A stretch of 7,452 nt of DNA from Acidobacteriota bacterium (lineage in GTDB: Bacteria; Acidobacteriota; Vicinamibacteria; Vicinamibacterales; UBA2999). The stretch spans positions 1 through 7,452 of the forward strand of contig CANIAI010000112.1 in assembly GCA_947465275.1 (NCBI GenBank), read 5' to 3'. The translations under genes were made by a program, and so were the position numbers. Below, one piece after another: positions 5,289-7,452 of this stretch. The notes under the pieces are model-generated. The model did not search any database, was not told where the DNA came from, and worked only from the letters and a program-made list of their open reading frames with translations. The stretch's first letter is position 1, and each line of letters starts with the position of its first letter.

Positions 5289-6706
5289 CAGACCCCCTGC
5301 CCCGCGCCCGAGAGCGCCGGCGCATCCACCATTCCACGCACGTCGGTGACCGCGCCCGCGATCGCCGCCGCCGCCACCATCGCCGGACTCATCAGCAGCG
5401 TGCGCCCGGTCGGGCTCCCCTGCCGTCCCTTGAAGTTCCGGTTGGACGAGGAGGCGCAGACCTGGTTGCCCTGCAGCTTGTCGGGATTCATCCCGAGGCA
5501 CATCGAGCAGCCGGCGCCGCGCCACTCGAAGCCGGCCGCGCGGAAGATCTCGTCGAGCCCCTCACGTTCGGCCGCGCGACGCACCGACACCGAGCCGGGC
5601 ACCACGAGCGCCGTGACATGGGGCGCCACGTGCCGGCCGCGCACGATGCGGGCGGCCTCGCGCAGGTCGGACAGGCGGCCGTTGGTGCACGAGCCGATGA
5701 ACGCCACGTCGACCTTGAGCCCCGCAATCGGCTGCCCGGCCGCCAGCCCCATGTAACCGAGCGCGTCGGTGGTGGCCGCATCAGTGGCCGCCGGCACCTG
5801 TTCGGCCACCCCGACCGATTGTCCGGGGTTCACGCCCCAGGTCACCACCGGCTGCAGCTCGTCCGCGCGAATCTCGACGTCGTCGTCGTAGACGGCGTCG
5901 GCATCGGACGCGATCGACCGCCACCAGGTCACCGCGCGATCGAACGCCTCGCCCTGCGGCGCGAACGGACGCCCCTTGAAGTAGGCGAAGGTCGTGTCGT
6001 CGGGGTTCACGTACCCGACCCGCGCCCCGCCCTCGATGGACATGTTGCAGATGGTCATCCGCTCGTCCATCGACATCCGCTCGATGGTGTCGCCCGCGAA
6101 CTCGTAGGCGTAGCCCACGCCGCCCGAGACGCCGAGCCTGCGGATGATCGCGAGCACCACATCCTTCGCGTAGACCCCGGCCTGCAGCTGCCCCGTCACG
6201 CGAATGCGCCGCACCTTCAGCGGCTCCAGCGCGATGCACTGCGAGGCGAGCACGTCGCGCACCTGCGAGGTGCCGATACCGAAGGCGACGGAGCCGAACG
6301 CGCCGTGCGTCGACGTGTGGCTGTCGCCGCACGCGATGGTCATCCCGGGCTGCGTCAGCCCGAGTTCGGGCCCGATGACGTGGACGATCCCCTGGCGCTC
6401 GTCGTCGAGCCCGTAGAACGGAATGCCGAAGTCGCGGCAGTTCCGCTCCAAGGCCGACAGCATGTCTTCCGCCATCACATCGAGGAACGGGCGGGTGCGC
6501 TCGCGCGTCGGGATGATGTGGTCGGTCGTGCCGAACGTCCGGTCGGGCCGCGCCACGGGCCAGCCGCGGAGGCGCAGTTCGTCGAACGCCTGCGGCGTGG
6601 TCACCTCGTGGATGAGGTGCAGGCCGATGAAGAGCTGCGTCTGGCCGCTCGGGAGCGTGCGGACGGTGTGCAGCTCCCACACTTTCTGGAGGAGTGTTTT
6701 ACCCAT
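5288..6706 (-). CDS. leuC: 3-isopropylmalate dehydratase large subunit
   Basis: Large, iron-sulfur subunit of isopropylmalate isomerase, an aconitase-superfamily enzyme of leucine synthesis. It has 472 residues, close to the usual 465-475. Motifs in order: KTLLQKVWELH near the N-terminus, HLIHEVTTPQAFDELR (30-45), TTDHIIPT, CGDSHTSTHGAFGSVAFGIG (126-145), NMSIEGGARVGYVNPDDTTF (221-240), and FIGSCTNGR with CSMCLGMNPD. Cys340, Cys400 and Cys403 are the three ligands of the [4Fe-4S] cluster, all present. The tail has SSSNRNFKGRQG and SPAMVAAAAIAGAVTDVR, typical of the family. The ATG at 6706 gives the conserved N-terminus, although no good Shine-Dalgarno precedes it. It is the first gene of a leuC-leuD pair with a one-base overlap; leuB is not adjacent in the window. 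It is divergent from the BACON lipoprotein gene. Confidence 0.97.
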   Translation of the reverse strand: MGKTLLQKVWELHTVRTLPSGQTQLFIGLHLIHEVTTPQAFDELRLRGWPVARPDRTFGTTDHIIPTRERTRPFLDVMAEDMLSALERNCRDFGIPFYGLDDERQGIVHVIGPELGLTQPGMTIACGDSHTSTHGAFGSVAFGIGTSQVRDVLASQCIALEPLKVRRIRVTGQLQAGVYAKDVVLAIIRRLGVSGGVGYAYEFAGDTIERMSMDERMTICNMSIEGGARVGYVNPDDTTFAYFKGRPFAPQGEAFDRAVTWWRSIASDADAVYDDDVEIRADELQPVVTWGVNPGQSVGVAEQVPAATDAATTDALGYMGLAAGQPIAGLKVDVAFIGSCTNGRLSDLREAARIVRGRHVAPHVTALVVPGSVSVRRAAEREGLDEIFRAAGFEWRGAGCSMCLGMNPDKLQGNQVCASSSNRNFKGRQGSPTGRTLLMSPAMVAAAAIAGAVTDVRGMVDAPALSGAGQGV

Positions 6707-6815
6707 CTGTTCTGCCGGTGGAATGAGCCTGCGATCGTAACACGCGGGTTCGAGGGCGCTTCGGTGGCGCGGTCGCGCAGGTGCGGATGGCGAGCCTCAT
6801 GCAACGGGGGGCCTC
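6707..6815. promoter_or_regulatory. Divergent intergenic region of leuC and the BACON lipoprotein gene
   Basis: These 109 bases must carry the 5' signals of both flanking genes. I find no convincing sigma70 promoter. The best -10-like hexamer toward leuC is TACGAT (minus strand, 6739-6734) with no acceptable -35. A GGGGGG run (6806-6811) four bases before the GTG at 6816 can serve as ribosome site for the right-hand gene. No copy of the ATAAT/ATTAT site seen upstream of leuA is present here. Confidence 0.5.
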
Positions 6816-7452
6816 GTGCGTCGCGAACTGAACCATTCGGCCGCCCTCCTGCTCACGCTCGTCCTGTCGATCGCAACCGGCGCCTGCGGGGGGACCAGCG
6901 TGAGCGAGCTGGCCGGACCGTCGACCCCGCGGTGCCAGACCACCTTCGGCGCCCCGGTCCCGACGCTGCCCGCCGGCGGGGGACGGCAGGACGTCCCCGT
7001 CGTGTCGGCGCGCGAGTGCAGCTGGACGGTGTCCAGCGAGAGCAGCTGGTTGCGCGTGTCGCCGACCTCCGGCCAGGGCGAAGGCACCTTGACGCTGGAC
7101 GCAGTGCGTAACCCCGACGGGACGACGCGCACCGGCAGCCTTTCGCTCAACGGCCAGCGCGTCACCCTCACGCAGGCCGCCTCCCCGTGCACGTATCAGC
7201 TCTCGAGCACGGGCGTCGACCTGCCGCCGAACGGCGGCGGGGTCACCGTGCAGCTCACCGCGCCCGGAGGGTGTACCTGGTCCGCGGCGGCGAGGGAGGG
7301 GTGGGTCGACGTCGGTCCCGCCAGCGGCAGCGGCAGTGGCACCGTGTCGCTCAGGGCGGGCGTGAACCCCGGCGCGGCACGACAGACCCAGGTGATGGTG
7401 GCCGGACAGGCGGTCACGGTGTCGCAGACGTCGGTGCCAGTGGCGACGCCGG
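6816..7452 (+). CDS. Putative lipoprotein with two tandem BACON-like domains (3' partial)
   Basis: The N-terminus is a lipoprotein-type signal: a basic start (RRELNH), hydrophobic core ALLLTLVLSIA and Cys24 in TGACGG. The -3 residue is Thr, so it is only a loose lipobox. Two immunoglobulin-like repeats follow. The first (about 40-121) has CSWTVSSESSWLRVSPTSG, then GTLTLDAVRN, TGSLSLNGQRVTLTQ. The second (about 125-206) has CTYQLSSTGVDLP, GGCTWSAAAREGWVDVGP, SGTVSLRAGVN, MVAGQAVTVSQ. The Trp/Cys pattern and the closing V-T-x-S/T-Q are typical of BACON domains, which are common in surface proteins of Bacteroidota and Acidobacteriota and often mediate carbohydrate or protein contacts. The product is probably anchored to a membrane and exported; the specific function is unknown. 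The GTG at 6816 is chosen because it begins the signal peptide; the ATG at 6787 is in another frame and stops quickly. The gene runs off the window after 212 codons, so downstream domains are unknown. Confidence 0.8.
   Translation, partial: MRRELNHSAALLLTLVLSIATGACGGTSVSELAGPSTPRCQTTFGAPVPTLPAGGGRQDVPVVSARECSWTVSSESSWLRVSPTSGQGEGTLTLDAVRNPDGTTRTGSLSLNGQRVTLTQAASPCTYQLSSTGVDLPPNGGGVTVQLTAPGGCTWSAAAREGWVDVGPASGSGSGTVSLRAGVNPGAARQTQVMVAGQAVTVSQTSVPVATP

Noticed and set aside
4299..5756. 485-codon open frame on the + strand across the end of the regulator, leuD and leuC
   Set aside because: It overlaps three well-supported genes in other frames and has a composition typical of shadow frames.
6787..6831. 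ATG at 6787 as start of the right-hand gene
   Set aside because: That frame reaches a TGA after 14 codons; the GTG at 6816 begins a convincing signal peptide in the long open frame.
5618..7111. 497-codon open frame on the + strand opposite leuC and running into the BACON gene
   Set aside because: Low-complexity Arg/Pro/His-rich translation, antisense to an intact leuC and out of frame with the lipoprotein; a GC artefact.
1..7452. CRISPR arrays, tRNA or rRNA genes, insertion sequences, defence genes
   Set aside because: I looked for repeat-spacer patterns, tRNA-like cloverleafs, transposase motifs and terminal repeats on both strands and saw none.

Overview
The window is strongly GC-rich, densely coded bacterial chromosome. 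The best guess for the organism is an acidobacterium, perhaps of the Vicinamibacteria type. This rests on the tandem BACON-type lipoprotein at the right edge, a domain style very common in that group, together with the high GC and Shine-Dalgarno-type starts. Nothing in the sequence proves the lineage. There are no mobile elements, CRISPR arrays, tRNAs or rRNAs that I can see.

Left part (1-2200, + strand): the 3' portion of an HtrA/DegS-like periplasmic serine protease with one PDZ domain, followed with almost no gap by an MscS-family mechanosensitive channel. This looks like a small envelope-stress unit. The channel gene has no ATG, GTG or TTG start in the place where its N-terminal membrane segment begins, so its true start is uncertain. 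A GC-rich inverted repeat (2237-2280) separates it from the convergent leuA.

Centre and right (2297-6706): a leucine biosynthesis locus of unusual layout. On the minus strand lie leuC and leuD, overlapping by one base, and further downstream leuA. Between leuD and leuA, on the plus strand, sits a LysR-type regulator. It diverges from leuA across an AT-rich promoter region and converges on leuD so tightly that both stop codons share the same CTAG. LeuA (isopropylmalate synthase) and LeuCD (isopropylmalate isomerase) catalyse the first two steps committed to leucine; leuB is not in the window. The LeuA here is short (416 residues) and ends where the C-terminal leucine-binding regulatory domain normally starts. 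This raises the possibility that control is transcriptional, through the LysR protein, rather than allosteric.

Right edge (6816-7452, + strand): the start of a lipoprotein with two BACON-like domains, cut by the window end.

Overall this is mostly ordinary core metabolism and envelope biology. The points most worth a second look are the truncated LeuA paired with a divergent LysR gene and a candidate operator, the start of the channel gene, and the fully overlapping convergent ends of the regulator and leuD. I did not find a clearly new biological system.
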